64,000 nt of DNA, taken from Teichococcus aestuarii (lineage in GTDB: Bacteria; Pseudomonadota; Alphaproteobacteria; Acetobacterales; Acetobacteraceae). A program made the position numbers and the translations under genes. The notes under the pieces are model-generated. The model was not told where the DNA came from. It worked only from the letters and a program-made list of their open reading frames with translations, and searched no databases. Positions 28,935-36,270 of the stretch are shown here, piece after piece; position 1 is the stretch's first letter, and each line of letters starts with the position of its first letter. The stretch spans positions 558,001 to 622,000 of the forward strand of contig NZ_PDOA01000001.1 of NCBI RefSeq assembly GCF_003116135.1, in the 5' to 3' direction.

Positions 28935-30125
28935 ATGTCCGCACCGACCCGCCCCATCTACCTGGACAACCACGCCACCACGCCGCCCGATCCGCGCGTG
29001 CTGGCGGCCATGCGCCCCTGGTGGGAGCAGAACTTCGCCAACCCGCACAGCGTGGAGCATGCCCTCGGCCGGGCGGCGGAGGCGGCGGTGGAGGAGGCGC
29101 GCGGCCATGTGGCGGCGCTGGTCGGCGCCGAGCCGCGCGAGATCGTCTTCACCTCGGGCGCGACCGAATCCAACAACCTCGCCATCAAGGGCGCGGCCCG
29201 CTTCGCCCGGGGGCAGGGCAGCGCCCGGCGCCGCGTCGTTACGGTGGCGACCGAGCACAAATGCGTGCTGGAGAGCGTGCGGGACCTCGCGGCGGAGGGG
29301 TTCGAGCCGGTGGTGCTGCCGGTCGGGCCCGGCGGGCTGCTGGAGCCGGAGGCGCTGCGCGCCGCGCTGGCGGCGGCGCCGACGCTGCTGGTCTCGGTGA
29401 TGGCGGTGAACAACGAGATCGGCGTGGCGCAGGACCTCGCGGCGCTGGTGCCGATCGCCAAGGCGGCGGGGGCGCTGTTCCACACCGATGCCGCCCAGGC
29501 CGCCGGGCGCATCCCGCTCGACGTGGCGGAGCTGGGCGTGGACCTGCTCTCGCTCTCCGCCCACAAGATCTACGGCCCGAAGGGGGTGGGGGCGCTCTAT
29601 GTGCGGCGCCGCCCGCGCGTGCGGCTCGCGCCACTCTTCTCGGGCGGCGGCCAGGAGCGGGGGCTGCGCTCCGGCACCCTTCCGGCGCCGCTGCTGGTGG
29701 GCTTCGGCGAGGCCGCGCGCATCGCCCGCGCCGAGGGGCTGCTGGAGCGTGGCCGCATCGCCGCCCAGCGCGCCCGCTTCCTCGCCGCTCTTTCGGAAGC
29801 GGTGCCGGGCCTCGTGCTGAACGGCGACGCTTCACGTCAGGTGCCAGGCAACCTCAACATCACCTTCCCCGGCGGCGTCTCGGCCCAGGCCATGCTGGCG
29901 CGGCTGGAGGGGGTCAGCGTCTCCACCGGCTCGGCCTGTTCCTCGGCCGAGGTCGAGCCTTCCTATGTGCTGCGCGCGCTCGGCCTCACCGACTCGCAGG
30001 CGGCCGCGACCTTGCGGATCGGCATCGGGCGCTTTACTTCGCCCCCCGACGTGGACCGCGCGGCGGCCCTGCTCGCCGATGCGTGGCGCCACGCGCTTTC
30101 CGAAACCCAGGATGCGGCGGAGTAG
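28935..30125 (+). CDS. iscS: Cysteine desulfurase IscS
   Basis: A PLP enzyme providing sulfur for iron-sulfur clusters and tRNA thiolation (396 residues). It has IYLDNHATTPPDPRV at the N-terminus, FTSGATESNNLAIKG, TEHKCVLES, the AVNNEIG motif, HTDAAQAAG, the PLP lysine in SAHKIYGPKG near residue 206 and the catalytic loop cysteine in VSTGSACSS near residue 330. The ATG is preceded by a weak ribosome site. It is 9 bp from the ferredoxin gene and starts a same-strand run with fdx, tenA and mnmA. MnmA needs an IscS-type donor, so the pairing is functional. Confidence 0.96.
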   Translation: MSAPTRPIYLDNHATTPPDPRVLAAMRPWWEQNFANPHSVEHALGRAAEAAVEEARGHVAALVGAEPREIVFTSGATESNNLAIKGAARFARGQGSARRRVVTVATEHKCVLESVRDLAAEGFEPVVLPVGPGGLLEPEALRAALAAAPTLLVSVMAVNNEIGVAQDLAALVPIAKAAGALFHTDAAQAAGRIPLDVAELGVDLLSLSAHKIYGPKGVGALYVRRRPRVRLAPLFSGGGQERGLRSGTLPAPLLVGFGEAARIARAEGLLERGRIAAQRARFLAALSEAVPGLVLNGDASRQVPGNLNITFPGGVSAQAMLARLEGVSVSTGSACSSAEVEPSYVLRALGLTDSQAAATLRIGIGRFTSPPDVDRAAALLADAWRHALSETQDAAE

Positions 30126-30134
30126 ACGACGGCG

Positions 30135-30461
30135 ATGCCGAAGATGACGTTCATCGAGCGCGATGGTTCGCGCCGCGAGGTCGAGGCGCCGCTGGGCCTC
30201 TCGGTGCTGGAGATCGCGCACAAGCACGACGTGGACATCGAGGGCGCCTGCGAGGGCAGCCTCGCCTGCTCCACCTGCCACGTGATCGTGGGCGGCGAAT
30301 GGTTCGGGAAGCTCGCCGGCCCGACCGAGGACGAGGAGGACATGCTCGACCTCGCCTTCGACCTGCAGGAAACCTCCCGCCTCGGCTGCCAGCTGATCAT
30401 GACCGAGGAGCTGGATGGCCTCGTCGTGAAGCTGCCCGCCGGCACCCGCAACGCGAGCTGA
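30135..30461 (+). CDS. fdx: [2Fe-2S] ferredoxin, Isc type
   Basis: An adrenodoxin-like ferredoxin of 108 residues that supplies electrons in iron-sulfur cluster assembly. The four cluster cysteines are Cys39, Cys45, Cys48 ([13 protein letters not shown]) and Cys85 (SRLGCQL), the standard C-x5-C-x2-C...C spacing. The acidic surface [12 protein letters not shown] is typical of Isc ferredoxins. It follows iscS by 9 bp. No iscU, hscA or hscB is present here. Confidence 0.95.
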   Translation: MPKMTFIERDGSRREVEAPLGLSVLEIAHKHDVDIEGACEGSLACSTCHVIVGGEWFGKLAGPTEDEEDMLDLAFDLQETSRLGCQLIMTEELDGLVVKLPAGTRNAS

Positions 30462-30472
30462 AGCAGAGGCCC

Positions 30473-31162
30473 ATGTTCCCATCGCCCTACGGCGCCCCCG
30501 ACGGCCTGACCAACCGGCTGCGCGAGCACTGCGCCGGGCGGTGGGATTCCTATTGCTGGCACCCCTTCGTGCAGGGGCTGGCCGAGGGCACGCTGCCGCT
30601 GCCGGCCTTCCGCCGCTACCTGGTGCAGGACTGGCTGTTCCTGATCCAGTTCGCCCGCGCCAAGGCGCTGGCCGCCTTCAAGGCGGAGAGCCTGGAGGCG
30701 ATGCGCGGCAAGGCGGCGGGGCTCAACGCCCTGCTGGCCGAGATGCAGATGCACCTCCGCTACTGCGCCGATTGGGGTCTCTCGGAAGCCGATGTGCTGC
30801 GCGAGGCCGAGGCGCCGCAGACCGTCTGCTACACGCGCTGGGTGCTGGACCGCGGCATGGCGGGCGACATTCTCGACCTCGAGGTGGCGCTCGCCCCCTG
30901 CACCATCGGCTATGGCGAGATCGCGCTGCGCATCGCCGCCCATCCCGGCCGGATGCGGGAGGGCAACCCCTACCAGAGCTGGATCGACACCTACAGCGCC
31001 CCCGGCTACCAGGCGCTGGCCTGTGCCGCCGCCGAGCGGATCGACGCCCTGGGCGTCAGCCATGGCGGCGTGGCGCGCCTGCCCGTGCTCTCCGCCACCT
31101 TCGCCGAGGCCGCCCGGCTGGAATGCGACTTCTGGCAGATGGGGCTGGACGCCGCGCCATGA
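30473..31162 (+). CDS. tenA: TenA family thiaminase II / aminopyrimidine aminohydrolase
   Basis: Hydrolyses degraded thiamin pyrimidines (such as aminopyrimidine) so that HMP can be reused for thiamin synthesis. The 229-residue all-helical protein shows [25 protein letters not shown], the family start with an Asp in QDW. The catalytic Cys143 is in [11 protein letters not shown], and a C-terminal Glu is in [11 protein letters not shown]. Its stop overlaps the mnmA start by 4 bp, so it is translationally coupled to a tRNA thiolase gene. No TPP-riboswitch-like sequence or other thi gene is nearby, which is unusual for tenA. Confidence 0.92.
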   Translation: MFPSPYGAPDGLTNRLREHCAGRWDSYCWHPFVQGLAEGTLPLPAFRRYLVQDWLFLIQFARAKALAAFKAESLEAMRGKAAGLNALLAEMQMHLRYCADWGLSEADVLREAEAPQTVCYTRWVLDRGMAGDILDLEVALAPCTIGYGEIALRIAAHPGRMREGNPYQSWIDTYSAPGYQALACAAAERIDALGVSHGGVARLPVLSATFAEAARLECDFWQMGLDAAP

Positions 31163-32265
31163 GGGTGCTCGTCGCCATGTCGGGGGGTGTCGATTCCTCC
31201 GTCGTCGCCGGGCTGCTGAAGGAGCAGGGGCACGAGGTGATCGGCGCCACGCTGCAGCTCTACGACCATGGCGCGGCGGTGGAGAAGAAGGGCGCCTGCT
31301 GCGCCGGCCAGGACATCCACGACGCGCGCGACGTGGCGGACCGCCTCGGCATCCCGCACTACGTGCTGGACCGCGAGAGCCGCTTCCGCGACGCGGTGAT
31401 CGAGGATTTCGCGAGCGCCTACGCCCGCGGCGAGACGCCCATCCCCTGCGTGCGCTGCAACCAGACGGTGAAGTTCCAGGACCTGTTCCTGCTGGCGCGC
31501 GACCTCGGTGCCGAGGCGCTGGCCACCGGCCACTACGTGCGGCGGGTGGAGGGGCCGGATGGCCCCGAGCTGCGCCGCGCTGCCGACCCGGCGCGGGACC
31601 AGTCCTACTTCCTCTTCGCCACCACGCCGGAGCAGCTGGCCTTCAGCCGCTTCCCGCTCGGCGGCTACGCTTCCAAGGCCGAGGTGCGGGCGGAGGCGGT
31701 GCGGCTCGGCCTCGCCGTCGCCGAGAAGCCAGACAGCCAGGACATCTGCTTCGTGCCCAAGGGCAGCTACCACGAGGTGGTGGCCAAGCTGCGCCCCGAG
31801 GCCGCCGAACCCGGCACCATCGAGCACGCGGATGGAAGGGTGCTCGGCACCCACCAGGGAATCGCGCGCTACACGGTGGGGCAGGGGCGGGGCCTGGGCA
31901 TGGCCTCGCGCGATGGCGAGGAGCCGCTCTACGTCACCGCCCTCGATGCGCCGCGCCGCCGCGTGGTCGTGGCGCCCCGCGGCGCCCTGGCCTCGGAGCA
32001 TGTGCTGGCCGGCGACGTGAACTGGCTGGTGGCGCCGCCCACGGCGCCGCTGGCGTGCCAGGTGAAGCTGCGTGCCCGCGAGGTGCCGCAGCCTGCCACG
32101 GCGGTGTGGGACGCCGCGGCGGGCCTGCTGCGCGTGCGCCTGGCGGCGCCGGCCATCGCCGCGCCGGGCCAGGGCTGCGTGCTCTACGATGGCGACCGGG
32201 TGCTCGGCGGCGGCTTCATCCGCCGCAACGAAGAGGCGATTGACAGCGCCGGCGAGGCCGCCTAA
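31159..32265 (+). CDS. mnmA: tRNA-uridine 2-sulfurtransferase MnmA
   Basis: Makes 2-thiouridine at the wobble position of tRNA-Lys, -Glu and -Gln, using ATP and IscS-derived sulfur. The 368-residue protein begins with the PP-loop SGGVDSS (residues 8-14). It has the tRNA-recognition and first cysteine region [14 protein letters not shown] (Cys100 aligns with the nucleophile), DQSYFLF, and the second catalytic Cys197 in [11 protein letters not shown]. The C-terminal beta-barrel follows. The ATG overlaps the tenA stop by 4 bp. A tRNA-Met gene lies 49 bp downstream. Confidence 0.97.
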   Translation: MRVLVAMSGGVDSSVVAGLLKEQGHEVIGATLQLYDHGAAVEKKGACCAGQDIHDARDVADRLGIPHYVLDRESRFRDAVIEDFASAYARGETPIPCVRCNQTVKFQDLFLLARDLGAEALATGHYVRRVEGPDGPELRRAADPARDQSYFLFATTPEQLAFSRFPLGGYASKAEVRAEAVRLGLAVAEKPDSQDICFVPKGSYHEVVAKLRPEAAEPGTIEHADGRVLGTHQGIARYTVGQGRGLGMASRDGEEPLYVTALDAPRRRVVVAPRGALASEHVLAGDVNWLVAPPTAPLACQVKLRAREVPQPATAVWDAAAGLLRVRLAAPAIAAPGQGCVLYDGDRVLGGGFIRRNEEAIDSAGEAA

Positions 32266-32314
32266 ATCGCGCGCCACCTGGGCAGCGCCATACGACGACG
32301 GCCCGGGCCTCTGC

Positions 32315-32391
32315 GGTGGTGTAGCTCAGCTGGTTAGAGCACGGCACTCATAATGCCGGGGTCGGCGGTTCAAGTCCGCCCACCACTACCA
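32315..32391 (+). tRNA. tRNA-Met (anticodon CAT), elongator type
   Basis: A 77-nt cloverleaf with encoded CCA. Acceptor arms are GGTGGTG and CACCACT (the first pair is G-T), the D arm is GCTC..GAGC, and the anticodon stem CGGCA/TGCCG encloses loop CTCATAA with CAT at 34-36. The T arm is GGCGG-TTCAAGT-CCGCC. The paired first position argues against an initiator tRNA. CAT could also be tRNA-Ile2 after lysidine modification, but the body resembles alphaproteobacterial elongator tRNA-Met. Confidence 0.96.
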
Positions 32392-32399
32392 ACAGGAAA

Positions 32400-32434
32400 C
32401 GGGGCGCTGGCGGAAAGCCGGCGCCCCGTTTTTT
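32400..32434 (+). terminator. Intrinsic terminator after tRNA-Met
   Basis: A 12-bp stem (CGGGGCGCTGGC with GCCGGCGCCCCG, one T-G pair) closes a GGAAA loop and is followed by TTTTTT. It begins 9 bp after the tRNA CCA. Confidence 0.93.
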
Positions 32435-32519
32435 CTTGCGTGGTTTTCTTGTCCGGCCACCCTGGTCCGCCCCGCCATTCGGTGCTTTTTCTGGCTCGTC
32501 ATCTGCCAGGAGAAGCGCC

Positions 32520-34166
32520 ATGCCCGGTTTCCGTCATGCCCTGAACAGCGGGGCCGCGCGCCTCGCCCTGCTGCCGGCCCTGGCGCTGGGCGGATTCCTG
32601 GCCGCGCCCGCCACGCAGGCGCAGACGCTGCGCGTGGCCCTCTCCGCCGAGACCACCTCGGCCGACCCGCACAACTACGCGCTCACGCCCAACAACACGC
32701 TGCGCCGGCACGTCTTCGAATCCCTCACCGCGCTGGACGCCGATCTGCGCGTGCAGCCCGCCCTCGCCACGCGATGGGAGCGGGAGGACGACCTCACCTG
32801 GCGCTTCCACCTGCGCGAGGGGGTACGCTTCCACAACGGCGCGCCCTTCGGCGCGGAGGATGTGGTGTTCAGCTTCTGCCGCGTGCTGAACAACGAATCC
32901 GAGGTGGTGCAGTCCTATTCCCGCCTCGTGCGGCCCATCGCCGCGCTGGAGGTGGTGGATTCGCACACGCTGCGCCTGCGCACCCGCGCGCCGGAGCCGC
33001 TGCTGCTGAACGACCTCTCGAATGTCGCCATCCTGCCCCGCACCCTTGTGGGCGGCGCGGCCATGGATTTCGCCGCCGGGGAGAAGTGCGGGCATGAGGG
33101 CGCCTGGCCCTCCGCCGCGCAGTTCAACGATGGCAGCGCCGCCATCGGCACCGGCCCCTACCGGCTGCGCAGCTACAGCCGCGCCGGCGCCATCGAGCTG
33201 GAGCGCAATGACGGGCATTGGGGGGCGAAGCCGCACTGGCAGGCGGTGCGCCTCACCCCCGTCACCGCCGCCGGGCCGCGCCTGGCCGGGCTGCTGGCCG
33301 GCGACCACGACCTGATCGAGAGCCCTGCCACCGGCGACCTGCCGCGCCTGCGCGAGAACCCCGGCTTCGCGCTCTCCACCAAGCCCACCACGCGGCTGAT
33401 CTTCCTGCAGCTCGACACCGCCCGCAGTCCCAGCCCCTTCGTCAATGGCGGGCAGGGCGAGAACCCGCTGCGCGACGCGCGGGTGCGGCAGGCCCTCTCG
33501 CTCGCCATCGACCGCAAGGCGGTGCAGGAGCGGGTGATGGACGGCGTCGCCACCCCCGCCGGGCAGTACCTGCCGGAGGGCATGGCCGGCACCATCCCCG
33601 GCCTGCCCGTGCTGCCCCACGACCCCGCCCGCGCCCGTGCCCTGCTGGCCGAGGCCGGCTATCCGAACGGCTTCGCACTCACCTTCCACGCCACCAACAA
33701 CCGCTACATCAACGACGCCCGGCTGGCGCAGGTGGTGGCGCAGTTCTGGCAGCGCATCGGCGTGAAGGTGGAGCTGGACGCCATGCCGAGCTCCGTCTTC
33801 TTCGGCCGGCGCGGCAAGCGGGAGTTCAGCGTCTCCATGGGCGGCTGGTCGGCCGACGCCGCCGAGACGCTGATGTTCTTCCGCTCCTGGCTGATGACCA
33901 CCGACCGCGAGCGCGGCCTCGGCACCAGCAACTATGGCGGCTGGTCCGAGCCGCGCTTCGACGGCCCGGCGATGCGCGCCATGGCCACCATGGACGAGGC
34001 GGCGCGCGCCGGCCTGCTGCGCGAGGCGAGCCAGGTCGCGGTGGAGCAGATGCCCGTCATCCCGGTGCATTTCGAGAACGCCGTCTGGGCCTTCCGCAAG
34101 GGCCTCGCCTATGGCGGCCGGGTGGACCAGAGCACCTCGGCCATGGAGGTGACGGCGGCGCCGTGA
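32520..34166 (+). CDS. Peptide-type ABC transporter substrate-binding protein
   Basis: A second family 5 periplasmic binding protein (548 residues), paralogous to the one at 26 kb. The signal peptide ends APATQAQ, and the mature protein begins TLRVALSAETTSADPHNY. Hallmarks are TRWEREDDLTWRFHLREGVRFHNG, the PFGAEDVVFSF segment shared with the paralog, AIGTGPYRLRSY, ENPLRDARVRQALSLAIDRK, and the C-terminal MPVIPVHFENAVWAFRKGL. CAGGAGAAG precedes the ATG. No permease genes follow; the next gene is an alpha/beta hydrolase 50 bp downstream. The ligand is unknown. Confidence 0.93.
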   Translation: MPGFRHALNSGAARLALLPALALGGFLAAPATQAQTLRVALSAETTSADPHNYALTPNNTLRRHVFESLTALDADLRVQPALATRWEREDDLTWRFHLREGVRFHNGAPFGAEDVVFSFCRVLNNESEVVQSYSRLVRPIAALEVVDSHTLRLRTRAPEPLLLNDLSNVAILPRTLVGGAAMDFAAGEKCGHEGAWPSAAQFNDGSAAIGTGPYRLRSYSRAGAIELERNDGHWGAKPHWQAVRLTPVTAAGPRLAGLLAGDHDLIESPATGDLPRLRENPGFALSTKPTTRLIFLQLDTARSPSPFVNGGQGENPLRDARVRQALSLAIDRKAVQERVMDGVATPAGQYLPEGMAGTIPGLPVLPHDPARARALLAEAGYPNGFALTFHATNNRYINDARLAQVVAQFWQRIGVKVELDAMPSSVFFGRRGKREFSVSMGGWSADAAETLMFFRSWLMTTDRERGLGTSNYGGWSEPRFDGPAMRAMATMDEAARAGLLREASQVAVEQMPVIPVHFENAVWAFRKGLAYGGRVDQSTSAMEVTAAP

Positions 34167-34216
34167 GGCGCCGCGCCACCCCGCCCGCCTTGTCTCCGCA
34201 GCCTCAGGATACCGAC

Positions 34217-35110
34217 ATGCCGTTTCAGGACACCCTCGCCCAGGCCCTCGCCGCGCCGGGCCGCCAGGCCATCCCCTTCACCGACGCGGCGGGCGACGCC
34301 ACCCGCCCGCTGGTGCTGCACACCTACCGCCCGCAGGGCTTCACGCCGGACAGCCCGGTGGTGCTGGTGCAGCACGGCATGGGCCGCAATGGCGACGAGT
34401 ACCGCGACTTCTGGATCGAGGCCGCCGAGCGGCACAGCCTGCTGATCGTGGCCCCCACCTTCAGCAACGAGGCCTATCCGGGTGCCGAGCTCTACAACAA
34501 CGGCCATGTGCTCGGCGCGGAGGGGCAGGTGCGGCCGCGCGCGGAATGGGGCTATGCGGTGCCGGCGCGGGTGTTCGGCCTGCTGCGCGCGGCCGGCGTC
34601 ACGCGGCGGGAGAAGGCGCGGCTGTTCGGCCATTCGGCGGGTGGTCAGTTCGGCCATCGCCTGCTGGCCACCCAGCCCCATGAGGCGTTCGAGGCCGTCG
34701 CGGTCGGCAACCCCGGCTGGTACACCCTGCCGGTGCTGGAGCAGCCCTTCCCCGAGGGGCTGGGCGGCATCGGGCTGGACGAGGCGGCGCTGCGGCGCCT
34801 GCTGGCCTATCCGCTGCTGATCCTGGCCGGCGAGCAGGACACCGAGACCTCCGGCCCCAGCCTGCCCGCCCAGCCCGCCGCCGGGGCGCAGGGGCCGCAC
34901 CGCTTCGCCCGCGCGCACAACTACCTCCGCGCCGGGCGCGAGGCGGCGGCGCGGCTTGGCATGGAATGCCGGTGGCAGCTCGTGGACGTGCCGCATATCG
35001 GGCATGACGGCGCCGCCATGTCCCGCGTCTGCGCCAGCCTCTGGTTCGAGGGGCGGCTGCCGGAGGCGGCGCTGCTGGCGGCGTGGGGCGGCAAGGCCGG
35101 CGCGCTCTGA
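34217..35110 (+). CDS. Alpha/beta hydrolase, poly(3-hydroxybutyrate) depolymerase-like fold
   Basis: A 297-residue serine hydrolase. It has the oxyanion strand VVLVQHGMGRNGDEYRD (residues 48-64), the nucleophile elbow LFGHSAGGQF with Ser140, an Asp-containing ILAGEQDTE segment and the catalytic His in PHIGHDG. There is no obvious signal peptide, so it is probably cytoplasmic. The overall motif order resembles esterase/PHB-depolymerase-like proteins, which is a pattern judgement only. It is the second gene of a pair with a binding protein, as is the M20 peptidase at 27.6 kb. Confidence 0.85.
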   Translation: MPFQDTLAQALAAPGRQAIPFTDAAGDATRPLVLHTYRPQGFTPDSPVVLVQHGMGRNGDEYRDFWIEAAERHSLLIVAPTFSNEAYPGAELYNNGHVLGAEGQVRPRAEWGYAVPARVFGLLRAAGVTRREKARLFGHSAGGQFGHRLLATQPHEAFEAVAVGNPGWYTLPVLEQPFPEGLGGIGLDEAALRRLLAYPLLILAGEQDTETSGPSLPAQPAAGAQGPHRFARAHNYLRAGREAAARLGMECRWQLVDVPHIGHDGAAMSRVCASLWFEGRLPEAALLAAWGGKAGAL

Positions 35111-35168
35111 GCCGGCCACCCCGCCCATAGAGGGGCGGGCGCGGGAAGCCGCGAGGGGATATGGGTGT

Positions 35169-35200
35169 TTGACAGATACCACCATTCTATGTGGTATATT
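35169..35200 (+). promoter_or_regulatory. Promoter with embedded operator-like inverted repeat
   Basis: A perfect -35 hexamer TTGACA is at 35169-35174. An AT-rich -10 region follows (TGGTAT 35192-35197 at 17-bp spacing, or TATATT 35195-35200 at 20). Between and across them is a perfect inverted repeat, ATACCAC (35176-35182) and GTGGTAT (35191-35197) with an 8-bp spacer. Such a dyad over the promoter is typical of a repressor operator. No regulator gene is adjacent. Confidence 0.7.
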
Positions 35201-35232
35201 GCTTCAAGCACCATTCCCCGAGGGGTATCGTC

Positions 35233-36240
35233 ATGTCCAGACTCCACGTCATCCACGAGAACCCCCTCTGGCTGCCGCCGCTGGCGGAAGCCTTCGACCG
35301 GATCGGTCTGCCCTGGGCGGAGATGGACCTCTCGCGCGGCACCTTCGACCTCTCCGAACCACCGCCGGAGGGCGTATTTTACAACCGGATGAGCGCCTCC
35401 TCGCACACGCGCGGGCACCGCTACGCCGCCGAGCTGACGGCCGGCGTGCTCGCCTGGCTGGGGCGGCATGGCCGCCGCGTGGTGAACGGCTCCGCCGCGC
35501 TGGACCTGGAAGTCAGCAAGGCACGCCAGTATGCGGCGCTGGAGCAGGCCGGGCTGACCATCCCCCGCACCGTCATGGTGCAGGACGACGCCGCGGCGCT
35601 GGTCGAGGCCGCGCGCCGGCACTTCGCGCCCGGCCCGGTCATCCTGAAGCCCAACCGCGGCGGCAAAGGGCTGGGCGTGCGGCTCTTCGCCTCGGTCGAG
35701 CAACTCGCCGCGCATCTGGAGGGCGCCCCGGCCGACGAGGCGCCGGTGGATGGCATCTGGCTGCTGCAGGACTACATCCGCGCCCCGCGCCCGGTGATCA
35801 CCCGCGCCGAGTTCGTCGGCGGCCGCTTCGTCTACGCGGTGGAGGTGGACACCACGGCCGGCTTCGAGCTGTGCCCGGCCGAGGTGTGCGCGGTGGGCGA
35901 CGCCTTCTGCCCCGCCGCCGCCCCGGCCGCAGCCTTGGCCGCCCCGGCGCCCGCGCCGCGCTTCCGCGTGCTGCCGGAGGGCATCGAGCCGGCGCTGCGC
36001 AGCCGGCTGGAGGGCTTCCTGGCGCGCAGCGGCATCGACGTGGCGGGCATCGAGTTCATCCGCGACGAGGCCGGGCAGGTGCTGGTCTACGACGTCAACA
36101 CCAACACCAACTACAATGCCGGTGCCGAGGAAGCGGCGGGCCTGGCCGGCACGCCGCGCTCCGGCCCCGGCGCCCTGGCCGCCTACCTGGCCGCCTACCT
36201 GGCCGCCGAGCTGGGCCGCAGCCAGCGCCAGGCAGCCTGA
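35233..36240 (+). CDS. ATP-grasp enzyme of unknown substrate
   Basis: A 335-residue ATP-grasp ligase. The N-terminal pre-ATP-grasp domain starts MSRLHVIHENPLWLPPLAEA. The central region has SKARQYAALEQAGLTIPRT and the ATP-binding VILKPNRGGKGLGVRLF, resembling RimK/glutathione-synthetase-like ligases. Metal and ATP ligands are suggested by IEFIRDE and VYDVNTNTNYN, the usual E...N pair. GAGGGG lies about 7 nt before the chosen ATG; an in-frame ATG at 35191 falls inside the promoter and is unlikely. It is a single gene, under the operator-bearing promoter just upstream. It probably joins a carboxylate to an amine; substrates are unknown. The C-terminus has a short YLAA tandem repeat. Confidence 0.85.
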   Translation: MSRLHVIHENPLWLPPLAEAFDRIGLPWAEMDLSRGTFDLSEPPPEGVFYNRMSASSHTRGHRYAAELTAGVLAWLGRHGRRVVNGSAALDLEVSKARQYAALEQAGLTIPRTVMVQDDAAALVEAARRHFAPGPVILKPNRGGKGLGVRLFASVEQLAAHLEGAPADEAPVDGIWLLQDYIRAPRPVITRAEFVGGRFVYAVEVDTTAGFELCPAEVCAVGDAFCPAAAPAAALAAPAPAPRFRVLPEGIEPALRSRLEGFLARSGIDVAGIEFIRDEAGQVLVYDVNTNTNYNAGAEEAAGLAGTPRSGPGALAAYLAAYLAAELGRSQRQAA

Positions 36241-36270
36241 AGGCGGGCCCGGCCGCGGCCAGGCGCCCCT

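Noticed and set aside
30380-30472. TPP riboswitch ahead of tenA
   Set aside because: The gap is only 11 bp and the conserved TPP-aptamer motifs are absent in and around it.
32315-32391. tRNA-Met as an integration site of a genomic island
   Set aside because: No integrase gene, no direct repeat of the tRNA 3' end and no composition change downstream.
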